This document shows positions 10,901 to 21,960 of a stretch of DNA of 64,000 bases, piece after piece. The translations under genes were made by a program, and so were the position numbers. A model generated the notes under the pieces. It made no database searches. It was given only the letters and a program-made list of their open reading frames with translations, and had not been told where the DNA came from. The DNA comes from Apus apus (Eukaryota; Chordata; Aves; Apodiformes; Apodidae): NCBI RefSeq assembly GCF_020740795.1, contig NC_067286.1:677990-741989 (forward strand), read 5' to 3'. The stretch's first letter is position 1; each line of letters starts with the position of its first letter.

Positions 10901-13900
10901 TCTGTAGCTCGCCCTGTTCTCCTGAAAAACGGGTTTAACAGCGAGCCTCGGCAGCTCTTTGGTCACCGATGTGCTATCTTTGGCAGGACCACGGTCCCCT
11001 ACCTCTGAAGTCCGTCCCTTGCAGAGCAGAGTGTTTTGTTTGTCCTGTTTCCTTTTAACCTAGCAAGCTTCTGAGAAGCAGGGGATGAACAACCCCAAGT
11101 GCAGCAGGAGAGAAAAATACACACAATGAGTTAAACCCCTCAAGCCTCGAGGGTCTGCCTGAAATACAACTGAACTGCTGGAAACCTGGGGGGCTGAAGT
11201 ACTTCCCTGCCTTGCTCCTGTGGTCCTTGGTCCATGAGGACCTCACAAGCAAGAGCAAGAGCAGCCACTGGTATGAGCTTTGCAGGACCCAGATCCTACA
11301 TGGGCAAAGATCAAGGGAAAATTCAGGTATGTGGAGATGCTTACTCCAAAAAAATGGGTGGTTTCCTTTATATCTGAAGTTCAAAGCTGAAGTTTCTCTT
11401 CTTTCCTCTGTCTGCAAGGCGAGTGATCAATCCAAGTCAGGATTTGTGAGGTCTGAGCAGCTGCTGCTCCCACACAGTGACCAGGTCTCACCATGGACAC
11501 CACAGGCTGGGCAGCACACGGAGGAAAAGGGGTCAGTGCTTCCTTCTTGCCCAGTTGAACTGCACCTCATGGTGCATGGGCAGATAAACTGTGCTCTCCA
11601 TCGTGTTTCTGGAGCACCCTGGGCCAAGAGGAGGCCTGTCTGGAGGGTCAGAGCTTGGCACAGCCATCCCAGCAGGAGCACTGCATCTGAGTGTGACACA
11701 CCAGCAAACCAGCAGCCTGCCTGAAACAAATCCCAACCATTGGTGATGCAGCAGAAAACAACTGAGCTAAATAACCTGAACAGCTACAGCCCGGGAAGCC
11801 CACAAGGGCAACGTGCAGCAGCCTCTGCACCTTCCCATGGCAGCAGCTCCCCTGCTTCAGCATGCTTGGAATATAATCCTCTGAGCTCAGACGGGACTGA
11901 ACAATCAGCTTTCCTGGCTGTTCAGGCAGGATTCAAATGGGAAACCACTCATGCAGGGGAGTGTTCATGAGACCACCACCAGATCGTTCTCAAGTGAGAA
12001 GTTAGGAAACACATTACGTGCCCAGGAGAGGTGGAAAAGTAGGCATGCCTCCTGGATGTCACTAATGAGACTGTCCCTGGGGACTGTGCCCATGCTTTAC
12101 AGTGCAGTCTGTCAGAGGCATCAGCAATTCTCCTTAAAAACTGTTACACCATTTCACTGCTTCCCTCAGGGGCTGCCATGTAGAAATTCTGCTTTTGGGT
12201 GAGGCTTTCAGAGTCTCTGTTGAACACAGCCAAGCACCACCAGGTGCTCAAGAAGTGCCACAAGGTGCTCCCTAAAAATGACATTTTCAGCAGAGCCCTC
12301 CACTCTTCTGTGAGCCCCAACCACGAGGAGGTAACTAGCACACTGCTGAGCACCAGGGTGACTTACACTCCAGGGCAGCACAGAGCAAACCCCTTAGACT
12401 TTAGAAATCAACCACCCCGACTAACTGACATAACTGGGACTGATTTTGGAGCAGGAAAACGAAGTGACAGTAAACTGTAAAGTTTCAGGACATGTACGTT
12501 GCTGCTGTGATGTTCACTGTGTAGATACAATGATTTTTTGCATGGGAAGTGGCTCAGAGCCCCTCAAGGCTCTGCTGCAAAGAGGCTGCCAAAAACCTCC
12601 TGCCTGGAGCTCCTCCTGACCAGGCTGCAAGAAGAAAACCAAGAGTGACTGAAATGAGCTGCTTGGAGATAAAGCATTTGCACCAAGGCTCAGATAAACA
12701 CCCCCAGGAAAGGCCTGCCAGTGGCTGCAGCAGGGTGGAGGTTTTCTCTCCCCAGAGGAGGAGAAGCTGTCCAGGCAGGGACATGGAGACCTCGATCCTG
12801 AAGCCTTGATCTTTGCTGCCTGCTGAAGCTGTTTCTAAAATCCTCCCTGCTCTTGTGGGATGACAGAATAGGTGCCAAATACCTCACACAGTGAGCTCAT
12901 GCACTTGATGAGGAACCAGGGCACATGAAGGAACCCCACACTTTAATTATCGGCTCTTCATTAGCCCCCAACCCATTCCTACCCCTGTGTCTGGGGCAGG
13001 TTAGACGTAGCTGAAGCCATCCTGCCACCCCAGCAAACCAGCAAGAAACCTTCAGCTTCCCAGCACCCAGGAGGCAAATCCTCAGGGCAGAAAGAATGCT
13101 GGACTTTAAGGATAAATATCAGGCATTTCACGGCTGCTTTTTGGTGAAGGTGGAGGTGAGGCCACCTCCCTGCTCCCAGGTGTTGGGGACAGGAGTACAC
13201 GGATGGGTTGAGGATGGAGGGCTGTGTGCTCTAGAGCTGTGCAAAGGTGGAAAGCACAACAAAATAATCTGCAGAGCTCCTTCCCTTTGGAGAAATTGAT
13301 TTATTCTGAAGTGGGGCCTTTCCTTGTCCCTTTCTCAAAGGGATCAGGGGGAAAAAAAAAATCCAGCTAATTGCTGGTCACAGAACAATATGGCTTTGTG
13401 TCTGCTGTTCTTCAACCTGTCAGCATAGAGACACAGAGACGTGTTCTTCCTCCTTAGCTGGGAAGAACAAGCCACCAAAGCCCCAACAGGAGATGTTCCT
13501 ACCCCAACTTCTGGCCTCTCTCTTGGGAAAAGGACAACATCCAGGGCTGCTCTGCTGAACTGAAGGGCAGCAGAGCAGTGATCTGCTGTGACCACGCTCC
13601 CCATCTCCTTGTCTGGGCTATGGCAGTGACTTGCTGAGGTCGCCCCCGTTTTCAGAAGAGGTTGTGAAGCCCCACAACTGCAGGAGGAGCTGGGGCAGCC
13701 CCAGCACGGTCCGGGTAGCAGCAGAATTTCTCTCACTGCACCCCCTCATCTTACCAGCTATCGGGAGGGGAAAGATGCAAAACCGATCCAGTGCTGAAAG
13801 GTGAGGGAGGGAAAAGAGGATTTCACCAGTAAACCCTGGGCTGCCGGGGGAAAAGGAGCTCTGCGTTTCTTGACTCTTCATTTCAGCAATAAAAGCTTGA

Positions 13901-14149
13901 TTGGTCCCACGGGAGTGTCACAGTGGAGAGGCTGGGGAGGAGCCCCAGGACCACCCAGCCCCCCGCAGACCAAGCAGCCCAGGCTGGGAGAGAAGGGGTG
14001 TTTGCATCGTGCCCGCCCCCCCGGGCGACTCGGGGCTCTTCCCACCTCCGGGAACAGCTGTGGGGAGATCTAAGGAGTCTCAGGAAAAAAATCGAAGAAG
14101 AGGAAATAAATACATAAAACCAAAATTCCCCAGCAATGCTGCAAGGACA
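10901..14149. other. Non-coding DNA, no gene seen
   Basis: Only short, unsupported reading frames; no interspersed repeat recognised. Confidence 0.6.
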
Positions 14150-14560
14150 GGGAAGGGAAGCCTTGAGCTGCAGGGTGCCCGTGCTCGCGAGGGGCTGCGG
14201 GCACCCCGGGAAGGGCAGCCCGAAGGTTCCCGCACGCCTCGGCACCCGCGGGCTGAGCCTCCCGGCCCGCAGCAGCCCGCACGCAGCCACGGCAAACTTG
14301 GGCAGCAGGCTTAACCCGAGCAGGCTCACGGGCTGCAAACAGCAATCTGCAGCAGCCCGGAGGATCCCGCACCGACTGGTTCCTCGGCCGGGCCCCGGGA
14401 AGGCCTCGGCTGCGCGAAAGAGCAGGGAGCAAACGCGAGGGCAGGAGCTGCGGCCGCCCCGTCCGGGAGCGCGGGCGCGCGGCCGGGGCTCAGACACATC
14501 CCGCTGCTCAGGATCCCCGTCCCGCCGTCCCGGGGCTGCTGGCGGTGCCACGACCGGCTG
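14150..14560. promoter_or_regulatory. Short CpG-rich block
   Basis: Dense CG with runs such as gcgcgcggccgg. Could be an alternative promoter or an orphan island; no coding exon or clear TSS signal is seen. Confidence 0.35.
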
Positions 14561-14676
14561 CAGAAGCCTCCCGTGCTTCGGGCAGGTGTCAGCTGCATCC
14601 CCTGCGCTTCCCTCCTGCCCCAGGCGGGTCCCCAGACGGGCCGGCAGCAGGAAAACGTCCCCAAACCCACAGCAGC

Positions 14677-14760
14677 AGAGTTATCCCACCCCACTGCTCA
14701 GCACAGAGTTATCCCACCCCGCGGCTCAGCACAGAGTTATCCCACCCCGCGGCTCAGCAC
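14677..14760. repeat. 28-bp minisatellite, three copies
   Basis: Copies start at 14,677, 14,705 and 14,733 with core gagttatcccaccccgcggc. Copies 2 and 3 are identical; copy 1 differs by a few bases. Confidence 0.95.
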
Positions 14761-17700
14761 AAGAAGTGCTGGTGCTGAGCTGGCTCCGGTGGCAAAGGGG
14801 ATGGTTTGCAGTGGTTCCACTCCTCTCCCTCCCTGCTCCGGGGGCCGATACAGAAGGTCACATCAATCCCTGGGGGAGCTCTGGTGACTGCCTTGGAACT
14901 ACATCCCACCAAAAAAGCCCAGGGGCTGTCAGCGTTAGGGACACAGCACCCCAGCTGTGGTCACATCGGGTGCTTCCTTTAAGATTTCAGGTTAAACATC
15001 AGCTTTTCCTCCTTCGTCGTCGGGTGAAATATTTCCCCTTTCCCACCCAAAGAGGCCGGGAGGGATGTGGGCTGGGGGAGAGCTGAGGTACCACACGTGG
15101 CCTCATTGCCTACCTGGAAAAACAGCCAATAAAGAGCACTGGATCTGTGTGGCTCAGGGAATCGTCTGCATGTTTTTTAGCTTTTGTTTAACTGCTGTTA
15201 AGGTTTAATTTATGCTTTATTTTGGTTTGAGAAAAGGTGCTGCTGCCTCTATCAGATGCTGTTGTCTACCAAGCAGCAGTGCCAGCAAAGTTCAGCCCAC
15301 GTGCACTGCAAAAGGAAGGGGATTTCTATTTCTTATTTCATCTTCCATCTTAAGACCTCAGTGAGGGATATATAAGCACCAGTAGCCCAATGTATGGATG
15401 GGAAGTAAAAAAAAAACAGAGGGAAAATGAGTTCTGCTTGAGATGAGTTTGGTGGGGACCAGCACAGCCAGGAAATGAGACCTGGATTAAATTAAAGCTG
15501 AAGATCACAGGAGTAAGAGTTAAGAACATACCTAAGTGTTGTCACGGGCAGAGGTGAAGGTAGGTGTGTGCTGGAGTGCATTGCAACAGGATTAAACCCG
15601 AGGACTCGGCTTAATGAGCTGGATCGTGGCAGCGAAAAATTCATAAGCAGGGGAAGAGCGAAATGTTTTGCCTGGAGTTCCCGGGGCAGCCATTATTTTA
15701 TGAAGTGTGATTCACAAAAACAGGGAGGCTGGAGCAGCCCGAACGCAAAACACATGTCCCAAAAAAAGACAGGATGGGAAAGCAAACAGTAATTACGTGG
15801 CCATCTGCGCCGAGGGCTGGGGCTGGGCTGGGAGCAGCTGCCTCTGCTGCCGCACCCGGGGGGCTGCAGCCCCCCACAGCCCCCCTGCACCCCCCGGCTG
15901 GGCACTGGGCTCAGGGCAGGGGGGAGCTGGCAGCAAACCCATGGCTGCTTTTGCAGCTCAAAGCAGGGGCTGCTTTCCTTGCTGATCCAGGAAACCGAAG
16001 GAGAAATCCCGAGGGCACCAGCTCGGCCGATCTGGATTTCCATAGGAAGCAGCTGCATCACTAGGAAAAAAACTTCAGCCCCCTTCTCTGCATGTCCCTC
16101 AGGTGGGTGGGAGCCCGTGGCAGCACAGGGCCTGCTGGTGACATTCCCCAGCAGAAGGGACGTGTCTCTGCTCCCCCGGGGTGGCTGCTTTAACCAACCT
16201 GTTCTGCTGGCTGGGCCACCAGGGAGGTGACATCTCGGGGGAAGAGGGAGGGCAGGGGTGGCAGCTCTTCAAAGCCCTGCAGCTGGCTCCTCTGCACCCT
16301 GGCTCTGGCTCCTCCTGCTGAAAACAGAGAAGATCTCGATTGTTCTGCTTACTCCAGGTGTTGCACCAGCAGCTCAACAGCCACCTACTCTGCTTATGCC
16401 ACCACCTCGGCCAGGCACGACCTTGGGGCAGGTGAGGGAGCCTCAGGGCAGAGCAGAAACAGCAGGAGAAGCTGAACAGGGAGTCAGACCCCTGTGTGCA
16501 CCAGCCCCAGCACCCACATCCCAAAACCATGGGGTCAGGAGCCAAAGGAACACAGTGGGATCATGTGGTGCTCCAGAGCATCCCTGCCCTCCCCACAGGC
16601 ACTCCTGTGTGAGCTCCAGGGCACTGAGGAGCACTTTGCCTTCAGCCCTCAGGACTCTTGGTTTAATAACCAAGTGGTTTGAGCTGCTGAGGCAAATCCC
16701 CCTTCCTCTTTCTGCTCTGACTCACACCAGTATCAAACTGGGCTGCATTCTCCAACCTGACACAAGTGTCATCACCCTCAAGGCTAGTGCCCACAAAAGC
16801 TGTCTCAAATATTACGAGCTGGCCAAGAATTTTGTGACCTCTGGAGAAAAAGCCCCTTTTGCTACCCAAGCTTTCAGAGTCCTTGCAAGATGCTGTTGTG
16901 CAGAACCTCATCAGGCTGTGGTGAATCCAGCTGCAGGTGACTGGAGTTGTGAATTAGTGCCCGAGCAAAAGAAGCACAGACAAAAAAGGATCATCATGCT
17001 TCTCAGAATGGACTTTGCTCGTTTATTTTATCATTTGTAGCTTTTTCTGAATTATTTATGATAATACTTCGTGGTGGCATCTGTAGTGTATGTTGTGGAA
17101 ATAATGAAATCCAATCCACATGAGACTCTGGTCTATTAAATCTCCTCAGAAAGGTGAGGAGAGCCTGCCAGGATTTGTGCCCTGGAAGTGCAGCAGGGAG
17201 GGTAGTTAGGAGGTTCCCTGGAGTTTCTAGTTTCCAGCCCAGTCTGCATCCATCTGCATTTGTTGCACCATGACCATGTGAAATAGAAACCCTCTGGAAT
17301 GGGGCATTGCTCAGCTGGTGTCTGCACAAAAGCTGATTCTCCCTCCAGGTCCAAGCCCAGGCAGTGCAGCTCCTCCAGGGTGCACTCACAGAATTAAAAG
17401 AGCAGCTACATCAAGAGCCTGCGGCTGGGGGTGTTTATTCAGCCTCCAAGAAAACCCATTCAGGGGCTTTGCACGTTGTGTCCTCAGAAATCCTGGTGCC
17501 TTGATGGAGACTGGGGACCATATTTCCCCACCTTCCTTATTCTGCCGAGTTTCCCCTGCTGAGCACACCGGGGGAGTGTTTATCTCTAGATCACTCTCAC
17601 TCAGGGATTAGTTCTTCGGGCTTTCTGAGCAAAGACTCAGTCTTTATGAAGCAATTCAGCCCCAGAAGTGTTTTATAGTGACCCCAGGGCTCTCTTGCTC

Positions 17701-19962
17701 GACAGATTCCCTGCCACTCTTCACTCCACACCAAGCTCCAGACACGTGCAGAGATTTAAAAAGGAGCTCACCCAGCTCTTCCCCCTCGTTGGTGGGGGGG
17801 ATGTTGGTTTAATGTGAGCAGTTGTACCACAGTCTGGTTGGAAACTGAGCAAATGTGGGGCTGGTGGTCCTGGAGATCAGTTTTTTCAGCACACAACCCC
17901 CTGTGCCTCCACCATGGAGCTGCATTCAGCCCCTCACTCTGGAGGGTCCTCAGTGCTGAAGCTTTGAGGCTAAAGGCACATGGAAAAGCACCTGGGGGTG
18001 CCTTGGCATGGGAAAAATTAACTCCCCCATCACCTCCAGTGACCTGTGGAGGCCCCACCTGATGCAGGGTGTGAGGATCTTCACGGAGCAGCAGAGCCAG
18101 ATCCACTAAACAACACCACGAACAAAATCAGCCAGAACAAACACCACTTCAGGGGTCCAGAGTTGGTGTTGGAGCTTGTGAGGTTCCTACCATGAGAATC
18201 TGAAGCCCAAACACCCCCTTGGCACCAAAGAGTCAGGGAAAAGTTGGCCAAGGGGCATTTTGAAGGTGTTTGGAGTTCTTCTCCAAGGAGATGCTCGCAG
18301 GCTGGCCAGCCTGTTGGAGGCTGCTTGCTGGAGAGACTCCAGAGAGCTGGTTCCCTCTGGACCTTGATCCATACCACTCCCAGGCTGAGATCCTGGGGGA
18401 AGGGAGGGCAGCAGCTCTTTGCTCAGCAATAAAACAGGGTGTGAAGCAGCAGCCCTTGGGCAGCCTCTGAGGCAGCAGCGGGTGCTGCCCCGGGGGAGCA
18501 CATCTGGGCTACTGGAAGGGGCTGAAACTCTCTCCTCACCACTGGAAAACTCACCCCAAGGTGGATTCTGGATTTTGTATTGCCTCTGGGGCTGGGAGCA
18601 TCAGCAAAGCACCCACTGCTGCTCAGCGGGGCGAGGGGCAAGCCCCCTTGTCCAGGGGAGTGGTGCTGCACCGAACCTTCCCGCAGGCATGGGCACTGCA
18701 GCCTGTCCCATGACAGCACCAGTAGCGTCTCTTTTTTTGGTTAGAAGAGTGTTCCAGCTCCCAAGGCATGGCACCTCTTGCTGGCCAGGCTTGTGAAGCT
18801 GCTTCCAGACAATTTGTCCCAGTTTTCCAGTACCAAGGTAGCCAGCTCCCTGGTTTGGGTGAGAGAAATCCTGGAGGACACTCACCTGCATCTTGGTGAG
18901 CCTGAAGGGATCTGGCACATTTCTGGGCACATTTCTGCTTTATTGAGGAACTTCTGCCCTGAATCTTCCAAGGCTCTGCTTGTCCTGTTATGGAGGAATG
19001 GGATACCTGACATGAAATATATAACATACCACCAGCAAAGGCCAAGATGGGGCAAACCCAGCTATGCCAGGCACATCCCAGGCTTTTGGGGCTCTGCCTG
19101 CCACTCCCTGCTCTATGAAGAATATCAGCTGGTAGCCCATAAAGACACTCAGAGGTCTTTTTTTATTTTTTATTTGAGGGGGGTTTGCTGGGGGTTTGTG
19201 TTTCCATCAGAAACGACTCCTTCCTGGGCACACACCCCAACTCCCAGACGCGCAGCATGAGCCGTTCCTGGGCTCGTTTGTTACCCACCCCTTTCAGGTG
19301 TTCCAATTAGCAGATGTTTAACCTCCTTCCTCACTCACCTCTGCAAAGAGGAGCCTTTCTGCAGATCATCCAGCAGGAATATACTCACCAGACATCCTGA
19401 TCAAGTCTGGGATGAGCTGGGAAACTCACTTTCCTCCTTTTTCTTTTAAACATGGCGGGAAAAAGTGAAACGCTGAGGTTGGAGCCCTTCTGAAATGGTT
19501 TTATATGTAACCAGGGAGGAAAATGCTAAAGAGAGCATTTGCAGGCCACTGCTGAGGTGATTTAAAAAAAAAACAACACCCAAAACATTATAAAATGAAC
19601 ACAAAAGGCAAGTGAAGTCAGTGCAGTTTAAATATGGAGTGATATGGAAATCTGAATGCCTGTTGTGAGCAGGTCTGTCACGTTTCCAAAGGCAAATGTC
19701 ACGTCAGAGTCACAGCTGCCAATTCCCCTCACAAATGGCACGACTGCCATCTCTTTACCCCTGCCCAGAAGCTGCTGGTGTCAGTGACATGAAGCCAACG
19801 GGGCCCCAGGACAGCCCTGGCTCCTGGGCTGGTTCATGCTCTGGGCTGCTGCAATGACATCTGGCAGGGAGAAGATTTGTCAGTGCAAATGGGTGAGTCC
19901 AGCTTCACCTGGGGGCTCTGAGCTCAGCTGGCCAGTGTGGCATGCCAGGAGTGCAGGGTGTT

Positions 19963-19976
19963 TATCTGTCTATCTG

Positions 19977-20046
<70 letters not shown>
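19963..20046. repeat. (CTAT)n microsatellite, about 21 units
   Basis: Near-perfect tetranucleotide array with two early TCTG variants, flanked by a CT-rich stretch. Gives a false repeating Tyr-Leu-Ser-Ile frame. Confidence 0.97.
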
Positions 20047-20199
20047 ATCTCTCTCTGTCTCAGTGCCAATAATACAGCATCTGCACCATTTCAGGTGTGT
20101 ATCTCCAGAACAATTGTAAACAAACCAAATCCTGATGCAGGAGCTGCAATGATGGAGCCCAGCCAAGGTTTCCCTGCTCCCCTCGGCCCCGAGGGGCTG

Positions 20200-20600
20200 G
20201 GGCCCTTCTTTGACCCTCTCCCTGCTGCGAGGGGGCCACGGCAGCCCGGGTGCTGGGCAGGGATGGGGAGAGGATGTTGGGCAAGGACGGGGAGAGGATG
20301 CTCGGGAAGGGGGCGGGGAGAGGATGTTGGGCAGGAACGGGCAGAGGATGCTCCGGGCAGGAACGGACCGGGGCGGTGGGTCCCGCGGCCGCCGGGAAGG
20401 GCCCCGGGGAGGTGTCGGAGCCCGGGGCGGGGAGAGCCGGGACAAAGAGGGGAAGGGGCGGAACCGGATCCGGCGGGGACGGTCCGGGGCCGGGAGCGGG
20501 GCCGGGAGCGGGGGCTGCGCTGCCCCCCGGGGCTGGGAGGTGGGGCCAGGGTGGCTTCTGTTACCCCAACGTCTCGGGCGAACAAAGTTTCTCTTCTAAA
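20200..20600. promoter_or_regulatory. CpG-rich block overlapping a minisatellite
   Basis: GC-rich DNA with imperfect G-rich tandem repeats in its first part and ordinary CpG-rich sequence after about 20,370. Promoter activity is possible but not shown. Confidence 0.3.
20248..20366. repeat. Imperfect G-rich minisatellite, unit about 24-26 bp
   Basis: Four to five diverged units with the core ggggagaggatgttgggca. Confidence 0.8.
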
Positions 20601-20609
20601 GATCTTCCC

Positions 20610-20636
20610 TTTTTTTTTTTTCTTTTTTTTTTCTTT
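20610..20636. repeat. T-rich tract
   Basis: Near-continuous T run with two C interruptions at the end of the CpG-rich block. Confidence 0.9.
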
Positions 20637-21889
20637 TGAGAGGGGGAAATCTCCCGGGGCAGGGACAGTGAGCCCGGACTCAGACGCAGAGGCCAGAGCA
20701 GAGAAGCTCCGGGTGGGCTCTGAGGGGGGTTCCTGCCTTGCGCCCACCAGCACCCAGCAGCTCCGTGTCCGCAGCGCTGGCAGAGCCGGGCAGGGCCCTC
20801 GGGGGGCTTTTCCCGGCGGCTGTCATGGGATCCCGCTGGTTTTCCTGAGGCAGCCGCTCAGGGGGAGGTGGGATCAAGAGCTGGTCAGCACCTGACAACC
20901 ATCCAGCCCGTCTGCTTGGGCTGTAGTGAAGGTGGGCACCCACCGCAGGCTCATTGTCGATCCCCCAGTCTCCAAATCTGAAGGTTTGGTTCAACCTTGT
21001 AACCATTTGTTCACTTACTTATTTTTCTTTAATGTGAATAAAATGTAATTCCTGGACGTTTTATCCTCACCTTTCCCCGAGGTCCCAAGGATGCTGGCTC
21101 CACGACGTCTGTCCCACCTGGAGATGTTTTCAGGCCTAAGGGTTGTTTTTTTCACTCCTTATTTCCTGGCGGTCAGAGCAGCAGGAGGAGGGAGCATCAC
21201 CTCCCTGGGTGGAAGGGTCCGAGGCAGCTCCCAAAGCCTCGTGGGGACAATCACAGAGTCTCAGTGGAGAAGGAAAACCCACACATCACCTATCAACCTC
21301 TGCTCAGCCCCGAGGGTGGCAGGGGTGAGTACGGGCTCAGCATCCACATTTTGAAGCTCGTGTGGATGCTGTGGAGCATCTGCCTCTCCATCCTTTGGTG
21401 GCTGTAGCTCAGGTACCTGGAGAGCAGTGGAGGAGTTAAGAGGAGTAAGTTTTCCAGGGAGGTTTGGAGCTGAGCTGGACAAATCCTGTCAGCATTAACA
21501 TCCGCCCTGGGGCTAAATCCCTGCAGTCTGCACAGAGCCAGGGTCCCCAAGGGGCGGCTTAAACGAACACCAACTCAGAAGGGAAGAGTCGGGAGCAGAG
21601 GGAGGTTTGTCCAGGGATGGCGGCTCCCGTAGGAAGTAAATCACGAGCACTCGGGGATTTGGGGCTGCTGTGGAGGGTTGTTTTCGTTTGTTCTGGTGGT
21701 GGGTGTAGAGGGTTTGCAATTAGCTGGGCTAATGATGTGCCCTGGGTGGGCAGCAGCAGCCCCCCGTGCCCAGGGGGATGAGAGAGGGTGGGCAGGGGAT
21801 GAGCATGGCCTGGAAGGGAGAGAAAAGAGAGGGGAAAAGGTAAAAATGAGGGGAAGGAGCTTTATTTGAGAAACAGGGGAGAAAAATGG

Positions 21890-21960
21890 CAAAAGAGGAG
21901 GGCTTGAGCAGGGGAAGGAGAGGGAGAGGGAAAGAGAGAGGGGAGAGGAGGGGAAAATGG
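21890..21960. repeat. Purine-only (GA-rich) tract
   Basis: Almost pure G/A on the plus strand, the core of a wider purine-rich zone at 21,780-21,990. Confidence 0.8.

Larger units (their letters stand above)
14561..20199. other. Non-coding DNA, no gene seen
   Basis: Contains a 28-bp minisatellite, a (CTAT)n microsatellite and a few conserved-looking AT-rich patches. The 260-codon frame from 16,258 has no recognisable domain and ordinary intergenic composition. Confidence 0.6.

Noticed and set aside
9463-11008. Several 190-390-codon frames on both strands
   Set aside because: Overlapping frames on both strands in the same GC-rich DNA, made of poly-Pro, poly-Arg, poly-Gly and poly-Ser runs; compositional artefacts.
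14136-15086. 316-codon plus-strand frame
   Set aside because: Crosses a CpG block and a 28-bp minisatellite (repeated SYPT-type peptide); no recognisable domain.
16258-17040. 260-codon plus-strand frame
   Set aside because: No domain, no homologue recognised, low-complexity Ala/Pro start; probably chance.
19690-19712. CRE-like TCACGTCA motif
   Set aside because: A single 8-mer in intergenic DNA; too little to call a regulatory site.
19942-20895. 317-codon plus-strand frame
   Set aside because: Begins in the (CTAT)n microsatellite (Tyr-Leu-Ser-Ile repeats) and continues through a G-rich minisatellite.
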